Below the pieces are notes generated by a model. It ran no database searches. It was given only the letters and a program-made list of their open reading frames with translations, and was not told the DNA's origin. The translations under genes and the position numbers were made by a program. From the NCBI GenBank assembly GCA_030065855.1, contig JASJCT010000063.1, positions 1 through 43,289 of the forward strand: DNA of 43,289 nucleotides, read 5' to 3'. The DNA is from Myxococcota bacterium. Lineage in GTDB: Bacteria > Myxococcota_A > Polyangia > JAAYKL01. This document shows, piece after piece, positions 21,583 to 30,504 of this stretch (positions are counted from its first letter, which is position 1; each line of letters begins with the position of its first letter).

Positions 21583-22910
21583 TGGCCACTAGAACCAATA
21601 TTGCTGCCGCCTTGCTCGCGGGCAGCCTCGCACTCTCGGTTTCAACAGCATGTCTGTCGGCAAAATCCGGCAATAGCACCCCTGATCTGCACACCGTAGT
21701 CGACGTGGGCTTTGGTATGGTGGACGAGGATGGCTTCCTGCTACTCCTATTGGAACAGGGTATTTCCTGGCGCTTTTTAAATATCCGCCTATCTGGCCCC
21801 CTGCGATTTCGCGTCCTGGATCGCAGCCCAGACGACCAGGGGGTCCTGCGCGAGCAGGATTGGGATGAACCGTCAGATTTCATGAAAATCCCGAGATCCG
21901 TGACAATGCGGCATGAGTGGGATAATGCTGCGTTGGATTTTCGCTTTGGCGAGCTAAGCGGTGTGGGTATCGGTCACGGGACCCTGGTGGATGCCTATTT
22001 CAACTCGATCGACATGGACCATTATAAGGGCGGCGCAATACTCAGGACCGAATGGCTCGGCAACGGCCTGGAATGCCTGATTGAAAACATCATCACCCCC
22101 AAGATACTGGTTGGGCGTGCCTTCCTCGCCCCGCTGCGTTGGTTTTCAGACCAGTGGTGGGCGCGCCGCTTGGAGATCGGCTTTACCCTGGGTGCTGATA
22201 TTAAGGCACCCTACCGGGTTCTCAATAGGTCAGATGCGGCTATTCCCGTTGTCGCCGGAGATCTTTCGTATCGCATCATCGACACTGCCGCCTTTGTCCT
22301 AATGCCCTATGCTGCACTGGCCGCAATGGACGGAGATATGGGATTCCACGGCGGTCTGTCATCGCGCATCACCCTATCCAAATCTCAGCAACTATCACTT
22401 CACCTCAGGGGGGAGTATCGCCGCGTGACATCGGATTATCACCCGGCTTTTTTCAACCCGTTTTACGATTACAATCGCCTTTTCTTTCCCTATTTTAGCC
22501 AAGACAGTATCGGGCCCATCCCCACATTTGCAGATCACCTGGCAGATGAGACTGATCCACCACCGGGAAATGGCCTGATGCTGGACGGCGTACTGATGTG
22601 GAAACGCGGCCTGCGCATTCACTTGCGGTATGACAGGGAGGGCAATGAACGCCCCCATTGGGTGATGGGTAGGGTGGACCTATATCCCTTTCGGCACGTA
22701 GCCGTGGGTCTATTCTATGCAGGGCAGGATATCACGGGCAAAGACGGCCTATTCAGTACTGATGCCCTCGCTGGCATGGGGTTGAGGGCGCGCATTTGGG
22801 GTCCGCTCGATGCATTTGCAGAATTCACCAGGCGCTTGCGCAGCACAGCAGATGAGGTTTTCTTTGCCAATGAAGCCGCAGGGGGGCTTGGGGTTGTTGC
22901 GAGGTACTAG
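21582..22910 (+). CDS. Outer-membrane beta-barrel protein of the ECF operon
   Basis: A 442-residue protein with a signal peptide (AALLAGSLALSVSTACLSA). The body is rich in alternating hydrophobic strands such as LRFRVLDRS, LDFRFGELSG, LEIGFTLGADIKAP, LSLHLRGEYRRV, LRIHLRYDREG, HVAVGLFYAGQ and LRARIWGPLDAFAEFTRRL. The protein ends GGLGVVARY, with an aromatic C-terminal residue as in BAM substrates. This suggests a porin-like barrel of 14-18 strands. The central loop (YNRLFFPYFSQDSIGPIP) is Tyr/Phe/Pro rich. It is GTG-started, coupled to the preceding gene and probably the main target of the ECF sigma factor. The substrate is unknown. Confidence 0.75.
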   Translation: MATRTNIAAALLAGSLALSVSTACLSAKSGNSTPDLHTVVDVGFGMVDEDGFLLLLLEQGISWRFLNIRLSGPLRFRVLDRSPDDQGVLREQDWDEPSDFMKIPRSVTMRHEWDNAALDFRFGELSGVGIGHGTLVDAYFNSIDMDHYKGGAILRTEWLGNGLECLIENIITPKILVGRAFLAPLRWFSDQWWARRLEIGFTLGADIKAPYRVLNRSDAAIPVVAGDLSYRIIDTAAFVLMPYAALAAMDGDMGFHGGLSSRITLSKSQQLSLHLRGEYRRVTSDYHPAFFNPFYDYNRLFFPYFSQDSIGPIPTFADHLADETDPPPGNGLMLDGVLMWKRGLRIHLRYDREGNERPHWVMGRVDLYPFRHVAVGLFYAGQDITGKDGLFSTDALAGMGLRARIWGPLDAFAEFTRRLRSTADEVFFANEAAGGLGVVARY

Positions 22911-22961
22911 TATCTTTTGGTATGAGACTTGCTTTACATAGATTTTGCGAACTGATAACCT

Positions 22962-22967
22962 TATAAT
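22962..22967 (+). promoter_or_regulatory. Probable -10 box before the degenerate kinase gene
   Basis: A perfect TATAAT, 38 bases upstream of the ATG at 23006, in an AT-rich stretch. No good -35 sits at 16-18 bases; TTTACA at 22933-22938 is 23 bases away. An activator-dependent promoter is possible. Upstream, 22911-22961 is non-coding. Confidence 0.45.
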
Positions 22968-23005
22968 ATAGTAGAAGTGCGATACGGAGAGAGGTCAAAA
23001 CACCC

Positions 23006-24700
23006 ATGACACCTTGTCCCCATTGTGGATCAGAACACGACGCGGAAAATCACTTCTGCCCGGTCTCGGGCCGCGCCATTGACCTCGGCCCGCGCCTTAT
23101 CTCCCTTAACCTGCTCGAACAATTTCGCGTTGTTGCCGTTTTGGGAGAAGGCCCTATCGGGATTGTGGTAGAGGTCGAGGATATCCGCACGAACAAACAC
23201 TGCGCAGCAAAACTCATTCACCCCCAATATACACGGGATGCAACTGCTGCCCAACAGGTGCTCGACATCGCCTTGAAAGCCGGCACCCTGGCGTGTCCCC
23301 ACATCGCGCGCGTCCTTGCAGTGGGACGGGATGCTGGTGCAGCATTGACGATTGTCCGGGAATTGATGACCGGCCAGTCTCTTAAGACCTACCTCGAAGC
23401 AAACGGCCAACTACCCTTTGATCGGGCAATTGACATAACGCGTCAAATTCTCGTGGCAATAGATGCCGCACACCAAGCAGGCATTGTCAACTTGGACTTG
23501 TCCCCTTCGGATGTCTTTTTGGCCACACAGGGGTCAAAAGAGACGGTTAAACTCGTGGATATTGGCGAGTATCCGATCAAACGCGCGTTGATAGGAAATG
23601 ACGAAGTACCTGTCGAAAGCAGTCGCTACTACGCACCAGAGCAGTTCGACGCCAGCACCCATGCAAACCCCAAATCTGACCTCTTTGCAGCAGGTGCCCT
23701 GCTTTACCAGATGGTGACCGGCAGTGCCCCTTCTGGAAAGCCAGAAAATATTGCGGATTTACGCAGCGATATCAGCGCTGAACTCGCAACAGTCATTCGA
23801 CAAGCCCTGGCCGCCACCCCTCACACCCGTTTTGCATCAGCTGAAGACTTTATCTCTGCCCTGGACGCCATCGGCAAGGTCCCTGACGGCGATTCGGCCT
23901 CTCCTGATGCAGTGGGGGGGGCGTCAGCTGGCACTGAGACATCGTCTTCTGCCGTGCCGACCGATGCGCCGGAACGTACATCGTCCACGTCCATGAAACC
24001 GCCCCAGACAGAGGCACAGCCATCGGTTATCGTGGACATGCCCGAGATGGAAAAGCGCTTTCCATTTTTGTACACCCCGGCATTCCGGATAGGCGCGGTG
24101 ATCGTCTTGCTTGCCATTTTAGGATTCATCATTTATGGAATGACTTCAGGGGACGCAACAACAGAGCCATCTGAACAGGTAGAGATGATAACCATCAAAG
24201 TGGCTGTTGATCCTAAAAGTGCCATTATATTTGTGGACGGCCAACGCGTTCAAGGCAATCCACTGACCCTTGATGTGCCAAAAGACGGCCGGCCTCACTC
24301 GATTCGGGCCAAGGCACAGGGATACGAGACTGTGGAACGCGATATTGACTTTGATGAGACAAAATCCATCGCGCTTTCTCTCATAGAAATCATAAAACCA
24401 GATGAAGATCGGACACCCCTGAGAAAATACGAGAGCTGGGAGGCATCAAAGACCTCAAAATCAGGCACCCTCCCAGGGGATAATGAACCAGGAGAAAAGG
24501 TGCCAACCAGCCGTGAGAAGACGGCCGCGGCCCAGGCCGCGGATGAGAAATCAGGGAAGATGTTGAAAAGCACACAGAAGCCCAAGGCGGCGAAATCACC
24601 GCGGCAGCCAGGCAAAAGATCATCAAAATCAAGAAGTTCAAAGCGGCGCACCCAGGAAAAGACACGCGATGGGTTCAGCAAAACCAATCCGTTTGGTTAG
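23006..24700 (+). CDS. Degenerate Ser/Thr kinase with zinc ribbon, membrane helix and PEGA domain
   Basis: A 564-residue protein. Residues 4-18 form a zinc-ribbon-like motif (CPHCG...FCPVSG; three Cys seen). Residues about 36-290 are a protein-kinase fold. GEGPIG replaces GxGxxG; Lys69 (CAAKL), APE (210-212) and the catalytic Asp164 are present. The HRDLKPEN loop is NLDLSPSD, so His, Arg, Lys and the metal-binding Asn are all changed, and DFG is DIG. Normal activity is doubtful, making it a pseudokinase candidate. A low-complexity linker, one membrane helix (residues 360-378), a PEGA domain (393-460, SAIIFVDGQRV) and a basic Ser/Lys-rich tail follow. PEGA domains bind surface or cell-wall ligands in related proteins. 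It heads a two-gene unit with the TPR-PEGA gene. Confidence 0.85.
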   Translation: MTPCPHCGSEHDAENHFCPVSGRAIDLGPRLISLNLLEQFRVVAVLGEGPIGIVVEVEDIRTNKHCAAKLIHPQYTRDATAAQQVLDIALKAGTLACPHIARVLAVGRDAGAALTIVRELMTGQSLKTYLEANGQLPFDRAIDITRQILVAIDAAHQAGIVNLDLSPSDVFLATQGSKETVKLVDIGEYPIKRALIGNDEVPVESSRYYAPEQFDASTHANPKSDLFAAGALLYQMVTGSAPSGKPENIADLRSDISAELATVIRQALAATPHTRFASAEDFISALDAIGKVPDGDSASPDAVGGASAGTETSSSAVPTDAPERTSSTSMKPPQTEAQPSVIVDMPEMEKRFPFLYTPAFRIGAVIVLLAILGFIIYGMTSGDATTEPSEQVEMITIKVAVDPKSAIIFVDGQRVQGNPLTLDVPKDGRPHSIRAKAQGYETVERDIDFDETKSIALSLIEIIKPDEDRTPLRKYESWEASKTSKSGTLPGDNEPGEKVPTSREKTAAAQAADEKSGKMLKSTQKPKAAKSPRQPGKRSSKSRSSKRRTQEKTRDGFSKTNPFG

Positions 24701-24721
24701 CGCTTTTTGGGAGGCAATCCA

Positions 24722-25906
24722 ATGAAAAACTGTCGCATGCTCCTGACCAGCTTATTTCTCATGTCAGCACTGTCTGCACCTGCAGTTGCTCAGAACAAAA
24801 AAACCAAAGCAAAGCGGCTTTTCGATGAGGGCGTTGCCGCGCTAGACCGGGCTGATTACGAGACTGCGGTGACGGCGTTCGAGGAAGCATACAAAACCAT
24901 CCCACATTGGGCTGTACTGGCCCATATTGGTTCCTGCTATGCCAAGCTATCCAGGCCGGTTGAATCGATACAGGCACTCGAACGTTTTTTGGCAGAGGGC
25001 GGAGAAGACATACGGCCAGATGAACGGGATATCGCAATCCGGCTACTCGAGGAACAGAAAAAAAAGGTCGGCATATTACACCTCGTCGTAAAACCCAATG
25101 GCACCCAAGCGCGGATTGACGGGGAGAGCGTCGGCTATGCTCCCTTTAAAAAGATTCCGCTCAGCGTGGGTCCCCATCGTATTTCCATTGCTCATGGGGA
25201 CAAGACAATGGAAAAAGATGTGTATATCAACCCGGGTGAAGAGGTCACCGTACGGTACCCCAAGCAAGAGGAGGCCCCAGCAGCGCCCGCGGTCGCGCCA
25301 CCGATAAAAGAACCGACAAGTACTCCCACCCCCCAGCCGACCGAGCCGAAACAGGAAGTACCTGACCAGGACACCTCGGACGAGTGGACCAGTAGTTCGT
25401 TTTCCCAAAGCGGTACGCGGGACATTGTCCCGAGACCTGCGATTTCCCCACCGCCGCCAAATGACACTTCTGGGCCCTACTGGGTGGCGTTTGGCGTGGC
25501 GATGGCCGGCCTTGCCACGGCAGGTGTGGGTTGGCCGCTCTTCATCTATTATAACAATTCCGAGAATAACTATGCCGATGCCATTAGCGGCGATACGTTC
25601 GACGGCTTTTCATGGACAGACACCTGTAGGTCGGGTGATACCAGCGTTGATTTTGATGAAGATGAACAGGCGGAGGTGTACTTCTGCAACCAGGAGCAAT
25701 CCCGTCGTTACTTCGAAAAAATGCGCAAAAGAATGCTCATTATGTCGATCGCAGGTACAAGCGTGGCTGTGGCCGCGGGAACCACAGCGCTTATATTCTA
25801 TTTTCATCCGGAGTGGTTTTCGTCTAAAAACGACCGGGTAAAACTCCGCGTAACACCTGTGGCCAACGCATCGTTTGCCGGACTGATGCTCGGTGGGACG
25901 TTCTAG
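24722..25906 (+). CDS. Exported TPR-PEGA domain protein
   Basis: A 394-residue protein. The signal peptide ends near APAVAQ. Two TPR-like helix pairs follow (residues about 30-105; FDEGVAALDRADYETAVTAFEEAY), then a PEGA domain (about 115-175; ARIDGESVGYAPFKKIPLSVGPHRI), a Pro-rich linker (about 178-245), a membrane helix (FGVAMAGLATAGVGWPLFIYY), a charged segment with two Cys, another hydrophobic helix, and a C-terminal strand ending GGTF. Repeated proteins of this build are common in Myxococcota. The ATG at 24722 has GGGAGG 7 bases upstream. It ends 7 bases from the convergent kinase gene. The role is probably at the envelope. Confidence 0.8.
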   Translation: MKNCRMLLTSLFLMSALSAPAVAQNKKTKAKRLFDEGVAALDRADYETAVTAFEEAYKTIPHWAVLAHIGSCYAKLSRPVESIQALERFLAEGGEDIRPDERDIAIRLLEEQKKKVGILHLVVKPNGTQARIDGESVGYAPFKKIPLSVGPHRISIAHGDKTMEKDVYINPGEEVTVRYPKQEEAPAAPAVAPPIKEPTSTPTPQPTEPKQEVPDQDTSDEWTSSSFSQSGTRDIVPRPAISPPPPNDTSGPYWVAFGVAMAGLATAGVGWPLFIYYNNSENNYADAISGDTFDGFSWTDTCRSGDTSVDFDEDEQAEVYFCNQEQSRRYFEKMRKRMLIMSIAGTSVAVAAGTTALIFYFHPEWFSSKNDRVKLRVTPVANASFAGLMLGGTF

Positions 25907-25913
25907 TATTTCT

Positions 25914-27611
25914 CTATTTTTCCGATACTTCGCTGGCGGGCCTGCTGGCATTGAGGGTGGTCGCTTGGTTGAGCTCGTACAGCTCTTCCATCAGTGTGCG
26001 ACATTCAGGGCGATCTTGAAAATGTTCTGTTAGGTAATTCGCGGCGGCATCGAGGGCTTCAGAATAGCCATCGCGCTCTCCGACCTTTGCTGCGAGTCTG
26101 TTGCGTCCACTTTCCAAATCATCTTCGACAGTTGCGGATTGCCTATCGAGCTGGCGCCTGAATTCTACCAGCTGCTCTTCGATGCGGTCGCACTCATCTT
26201 GCCATTTGCGAATCTTAGCCTCGACCTTAGCCACGGCTTCGGCTCTGGCCTGACGACGGGCAGCTGCAGCCCCAGCCATCTCGTAGGCATGGCGCAGCTC
26301 ATCTGTCATTTCATCCCGCCCCTTATCGACAGACGCAATCGTGGACCTGGCCTTTGTTAGCTCTTCACCTGCGCGCTCGTATTCTTCTCGAAGGCGCTCC
26401 AGGTCCTGATTGGCAGCTGCGATCTCGCGATTGAGGCGGGATTGCTCTCGAGACAAATCCTCGATGCGTCGCCCCACCCCGGCGCGAAAATCCCGTCCCC
26501 GGCGCTCGAGATCTTCGTTGCGCTTAGCCTCGGCCTGGAGCTCACCGTCCAACCGCGTGGTAGCAGCTGCCAAGCGCCAAATATCGTCTAGGGATTCGGC
26601 CACCTTTTTGGGGCTACCGCCATTGGGATAGGCCCTGGCCACCATTCGACCAAAAATCGATGCTTTTAGTGCCCACTGGGAGACCTCATTGATGGCGCGG
26701 GCCACCAGGGGTGACAGGATGGGCCCTGGACGATCTTGAGGGGGTACATCCCACGTGGAAACAGGGCCAACCCGCCGCTGTAATGCTTTTAGCTCCTCCA
26801 GCAGGTGGTGGGCATCCCGGTACCGCCTGGACTGGTCCTTCTCTAGAAGTGCCACGATCATGCGCGTAGCCCGCGGATCCAGGTCTGGCACGTACTTGTC
26901 CGGAGGCGGTGGAACTACTTTTTTGTGGCTCTCGATAAAATCATCCCGGTCTCGCGCTGAGAACGGCAAGCGGCCGGTGCACATCTCGAAAAAAATAATT
27001 CCCAGGGAATACAGATCAGAAAGGGGCGTAGCATCCTCGCCCCGGGCTTGTTCCGGGGACATGTATTCTGGGGTACCAAAAACCGCCCCCTTGGCTGCGA
27101 GCCGACCATCTCGAGATAGGCGAGCGAGTCCAAAATCCAGCAACTTGACAAAGTTACGCCGCCCTCCCCGATTAATGAGGTAAATGTTATCGGGTTTTAT
27201 ATCACGATGGACCACGCCCAGATCGTGGGCACGCGCCAGGGCAGCTGTAACCTGTTCCAGGATGTCGGCGGAGATGGCCAGATCCATGGGGCCCCGCATG
27301 ATTACATTCGATAGGGCCTCTCCGACCAGCAGCTCCATCACCAAGTATGCGAGCCCATCTTCGGTCTCCCCAAAATCGTTGATGTCGACGATATTGGCGT
27401 GATTGATACGGTTGACAGCCCGCGCCTCCCTGAGAAACCAAGCCCTGAAATGCTCCTCGCCACGCCGCTCTGGCTGAAGGATTTTGATTGCCACTACGCG
27501 GTCGATCAACAAGTGGCGGGCGCGATACACTGCGCCCATACCGCCAACCCCGAGGCGGCTTTCGAGTCTATATCGGTCGGCTATCACACGTCCCAGCAGT
27601 CGGTCCTTCAT
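25914..27611 (-). CDS. Ser/Thr protein kinase with long coiled-coil tail
   Basis: A 565-residue Hanks-type kinase with all active-site motifs: GVGGMG (21-26), VVAIK with Lys43, HRDIKPDN (135-142), DFG (159-161), GTPEYMSPE (179-187). The domain ends near residue 285. The tail (about 300-565) is strongly coiled-coil: LRLDGELQAEAKRNEDLERRG-like heptads through about residue 530, rich in Glu, Arg and Lys. No membrane helix is visible, so the protein is soluble and probably oligomeric. The ATG at 27611 has GGGAG 11 bases upstream. It converges on the PEGA pair, and this intact kinase could act on the degenerate one (inference). Confidence 0.93.
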   Translation of the reverse strand: MKDRLLGRVIADRYRLESRLGVGGMGAVYRARHLLIDRVVAIKILQPERRGEEHFRAWFLREARAVNRINHANIVDINDFGETEDGLAYLVMELLVGEALSNVIMRGPMDLAISADILEQVTAALARAHDLGVVHRDIKPDNIYLINRGGRRNFVKLLDFGLARLSRDGRLAAKGAVFGTPEYMSPEQARGEDATPLSDLYSLGIIFFEMCTGRLPFSARDRDDFIESHKKVVPPPPDKYVPDLDPRATRMIVALLEKDQSRRYRDAHHLLEELKALQRRVGPVSTWDVPPQDRPGPILSPLVARAINEVSQWALKASIFGRMVARAYPNGGSPKKVAESLDDIWRLAAATTRLDGELQAEAKRNEDLERRGRDFRAGVGRRIEDLSREQSRLNREIAAANQDLERLREEYERAGEELTKARSTIASVDKGRDEMTDELRHAYEMAGAAAARRQARAEAVAKVEAKIRKWQDECDRIEEQLVEFRRQLDRQSATVEDDLESGRNRLAAKVGERDGYSEALDAAANYLTEHFQDRPECRTLMEELYELNQATTLNASRPASEVSEK

Positions 27612-27667
27612 CTCGATTTAGTCTCCCTCAATTTTGTCCACATTCAGATGTTATCTACTCTAACAGG

Positions 27668-27685
27668 AGCGAAGATATCTTCGCT
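27668..27685. promoter_or_regulatory. Perfect 18-bp palindrome upstream of the kinase gene
   Basis: AGCGAAGATATCTTCGCT is an exact 18-base palindrome, 57 bases before the kinase ATG on the minus strand, in the promoter space. An imperfect one (ATAAC...GTTAT) lies at about 27702-27721. With no T-run it is not a terminator; an operator for a dimeric regulator is more likely. Confidence 0.5.
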
Positions 27686-27725
27686 ACCCGATGATACTCC
27701 ATAACGAATATTTTTGTTATGTGCC

Positions 27726-28145
27726 CTACAAGTTTTCAATTAAAAACCGCGCGAGCAGCTCCTGGTCATCGACGCCATCCTCATCTCCGGCATGATGGGT
27801 GATCGCAGTCGAGAGATCCGATGCCGCGTTATCTGTTTCAACTGCCGCTATGGGTTGGCCGGTGAATCCAGGGACAACTTGATAAGCTGAATCCTCGATG
27901 AGCACGGAATCCATGTAGTGCTCTGCCCCCATTCCCTCCAGCGTCGAAAGCTCCTTGACCCGCCCTACTAGCTGGTATTTATCAGCACCATCTCCCACGT
28001 ATCGAGAAAAGTAAAACGCCTGACTGACCGCATAGGTCCGATGCTCTTCCAGCAGCGTCAGCTGGTTTCCTTTGAGCGTGATTTTTTCGTCCACAATCCA
28101 CTCATCGAGCAGTTCTTGCGGCCAAAAGAATCGGTTCGCTCCCAT
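27726..28145 (-). CDS. Small hypothetical protein of the kinase cluster
   Basis: A 139-residue acidic protein of unknown family, with no signal or membrane segment. The N-terminal half has beta-rich sequences (FFWPQELLDEWIVDEKITLKGNQLTLL, then RTYAVSQAFYFSRYVGD), followed by YQLVGRVKEL and a Cys-less loop. The C-terminal half is acidic with a short helix (DDQELLARFLIENL). The ATG at 28145 has GGAGG five bases upstream; the longer frame adds six residues. It lies upstream of the intact kinase on the same strand, 114 bases away, with palindromes between, so it probably belongs to the same cluster. Confidence 0.65.
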   Translation of the reverse strand: MGANRFFWPQELLDEWIVDEKITLKGNQLTLLEEHRTYAVSQAFYFSRYVGDGADKYQLVGRVKELSTLEGMGAEHYMDSVLIEDSAYQVVPGFTGQPIAAVETDNAASDLSTAITHHAGDEDGVDDQELLARFLIENL

Positions 28146-28219
28146 GGCGACCTCCCCAAGCAAGCGTATCTAATAAACAACAGCGTACTATGTACCTATA
28201 AAGTCTGAGACGGGTAGTG

Positions 28220-29179
28220 TCAAACTGTGCCTTTTCGAGGCCTTACTTCCCTAAGGATCATTTCTACGAGATCTTTCACCGCGGTATTCGGGATCAGACC
28301 CATCCGTACAAAGTTTTGGGAAAAAATCCATAATTTCCTGAAAGAACCACGCTCGCCGCTCGCACCTTCGGCGAGGACGACCTGCCTCGGGTCCACGTGG
28401 TTTTGAATTTGATGCGGGGTGGGGGCTTCTGCAACAATGATCTCTGTGTTGGAGAGCAAGGCCCGGTCTGGTTCATCGAGGCTGGTGATCGCTTGTCCGA
28501 TAATCATTTCAACCGGTTCCAGGCATCTCACCCAAGGTGGATCAGGTCGCATGGCATCTAATTTAAGTACATTTCCAAAAGCACTCACTGCATCGCCGGT
28601 GCGGCCTTCATCGCGCGCAATGAGTCCGCTGTAGTACCACGCATCTGCATTTTCTCCGTCGTGTTCAATCGCCCGACGAATGAAATCACCGGCCGCCTTT
28701 GTATCTCCTGCCTCGTAGAATGCCCGCCCTAGGAGCATGGCATAGCTGGGATGCAGCGACTCTGGACTTTCAATATCAGCGAGTCGCCATCGGGCTTTGT
28801 CCACATACCCTAAATTGAGCAGGGCATCGACTTCGAGGAGGATCGCTTCGGTGAGCTCCTCCTTGCCAGATACGAGCTGGGTTGCGCTCCGACACAGGCG
28901 AATCGCCTCCTCTGGATCTCCGTCGGGATGCACGAGGAGCTCGGCTGTATTTAATATCGGATCCAGATATTCGTCATCGAGCACCATGGCCTGCTTGTAG
29001 CTCATCAGTGCCTCATCTACGTCCCCATCGAGCGCGTGAATGTATCCCAGAAGGTTGTGCGCCTCAGGGGATTCGTCATCGATTTCAAGCGCTTCTCCCA
29101 CTGAAACAAGTGCGCCAGACGTATCGCCTTGCATAATCAGGTCCCACGCGCGATCCAGATGGGCAGTAAATCGATCCAT
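28220..29179 (-). CDS. TPR protein with zincin-like tail lacking HExxH
   Basis: A 319-residue protein. Residues about 1-215 are TPR-like helix pairs (ALVSVGEALEIDDESPEAHNLLGYIHALDG, SYKQAMVLDDEYLDPILNTAELL, FYEAGDTKAAGDFIRRAIEHDGENADAWYYSG). The tail (about 240-319) holds EIIVAEAPTPHQIQNHVDPRQVVLAEG and LWIFSQNFVRMG, which resembles the front of zincin_1-type metallopeptidases. The expected HExxH helix would fall near DLVEMILREV, where it is absent. It could be a non-catalytic derivative. The ATG at 29179 has AAGGTGG five bases upstream; longer starts have none. The frame above it was set aside. The role may be protein interaction. Confidence 0.65.
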   Translation of the reverse strand: MDRFTAHLDRAWDLIMQGDTSGALVSVGEALEIDDESPEAHNLLGYIHALDGDVDEALMSYKQAMVLDDEYLDPILNTAELLVHPDGDPEEAIRLCRSATQLVSGKEELTEAILLEVDALLNLGYVDKARWRLADIESPESLHPSYAMLLGRAFYEAGDTKAAGDFIRRAIEHDGENADAWYYSGLIARDEGRTGDAVSAFGNVLKLDAMRPDPPWVRCLEPVEMIIGQAITSLDEPDRALLSNTEIIVAEAPTPHQIQNHVDPRQVVLAEGASGERGSFRKLWIFSQNFVRMGLIPNTAVKDLVEMILREVRPRKGTV

Positions 29180-29316
29180 GTCAGCCACCTTTAGATGAGC
29201 TTCTTGATAAATGAGGATTTCCCTTTGGTCAACTAAACAGGACATGGATTTTTTTACACCAAAACACCTTCCAGGGGTTGCCGAAGCACACAACAACGCG
29301 TATCAAGCCCAATATT

Positions 29317-30501
29317 ATGCCGGATTCGGTTGAGATCATCTTCTTTTTGCTTATTGTCATTTCCCTCTTCAGCGGCATTCATTATTATTTTATCAGGCGC
29401 TTTGTTATAGATACTGCCCTTGATCCGCTGGGGAAAAAAATCGCCGTAACGATCATCATCCTTCTCGGTTTAGGCGGGATCCTCACATTCCCCTTTTCGC
29501 GAATCCTACCGCTCAACATAGCGCGTCCCGCCGTGTTCGTGCCCTATGTCTGGATGGGCATGATCCTCTGGCTGGTCATGGCCCTTTTTGCCATAGATGG
29601 GGTCCGTGCGATGGGGTACGTTGTTAAGCGTCTCAAGGGGCAAAGACGCATCGCCATTGCGAGGCGGGTTTTTCTCGCCCGTATCCTCGCCTTAGGGGTC
29701 ACCCTAACTGCCGCCTCACTGGGCGCGGCTGCCGTTTGGAGAGCCAGCGCTGCCCCTGAGGTGGTGCCCGTTCGCGTGACACTGAAAAAATTACCCCCTG
29801 AGCTGTCTGGCTTTACCATCGCCCAGATAACAGACTTGCATATTGGTCCGATACTGGACAACCGCTGGCTAAAAGACGTGGTGGATCGGGTCAATCGATT
29901 GCAACCAGATATGATAGCCATCACCGGTGACTTGGTCGATGGTTCTGTCGATAGACTAAAGGACCAAGTGGCGCCGCTTAGAGATCTCAGTGCGCCTTCT
30001 GGTACCTATTTCGTAACCGGGAATCACGAGTACTACTCTGGCGCATCTGACTGGGTCGCTGCCATCAAAAAAATGGGTATCAGCGTGCTTCAAAACGAGC
30101 GAGTCAGTATCGGCCGCGGGGAAAAATCTTTTGATCTCGCAGGCATAGACGACGCGAGCGCTCGGCGGACCACATCCACTGCCAGGGAAAACTTGGCCCG
30201 GGCGCTTAAAGGCCGAGATCGTCGCCAGGAACTGATCCTCCTCGCCCACAACCCCAGGGTGATGTACGATGCAGGGGGTAAGGGTATCGGCCTCGTACTC
30301 TGCGGCCATACCCATGCCGGGCAGATCTGGCCGTTTGTCTATTTCGTGGGTATTGGCCATCCTTACACGCGCGGGCTCCACGCCCACGATCCACAGACCC
30401 AAGTTTACGTGAACCAAGGCACAGGCTTTTGGGGCCCCCCCATGCGCTTGGGAACGCATAGTGAAATAACGCACATCACATTGATGAGCGCTAATAAATA
30501 A
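29317..30501 (+). CDS. Membrane-anchored metallophosphoesterase
   Basis: A 394-residue protein with four hydrophobic segments in the first 165 residues (FFLLIVISLFSGIHYYFI; VTIIILLGLGGILTF; VWMGMILWLVMALFAIDGV; ILALGVTLTAASLGAAAVW). A calcineurin-like phosphoesterase domain follows. Motifs: TDLHIG, GDLVDG, GNHEYYSG, a mid-region His (AHNP) and GHTHAGQ, in the right order and close to the YkuE/UshA-like layout. The catalytic domain faces the periplasm if the first helices are membrane-spanning. It probably cleaves lipid- or nucleotide-linked phosphoesters; the substrate is unknown. The start at 29317 is the first reasonable ATG, but the ribosome site is weak; TTG 29278 is possible. It ends 3 bases from the convergent omp85 gene. 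Confidence 0.85.
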   Translation: MPDSVEIIFFLLIVISLFSGIHYYFIRRFVIDTALDPLGKKIAVTIIILLGLGGILTFPFSRILPLNIARPAVFVPYVWMGMILWLVMALFAIDGVRAMGYVVKRLKGQRRIAIARRVFLARILALGVTLTAASLGAAAVWRASAAPEVVPVRVTLKKLPPELSGFTIAQITDLHIGPILDNRWLKDVVDRVNRLQPDMIAITGDLVDGSVDRLKDQVAPLRDLSAPSGTYFVTGNHEYYSGASDWVAAIKKMGISVLQNERVSIGRGEKSFDLAGIDDASARRTTSTARENLARALKGRDRRQELILLAHNPRVMYDAGGKGIGLVLCGHTHAGQIWPFVYFVGIGHPYTRGLHAHDPQTQVYVNQGTGFWGPPMRLGTHSEITHITLMSANK

Positions 30502-30504
30502 GCA

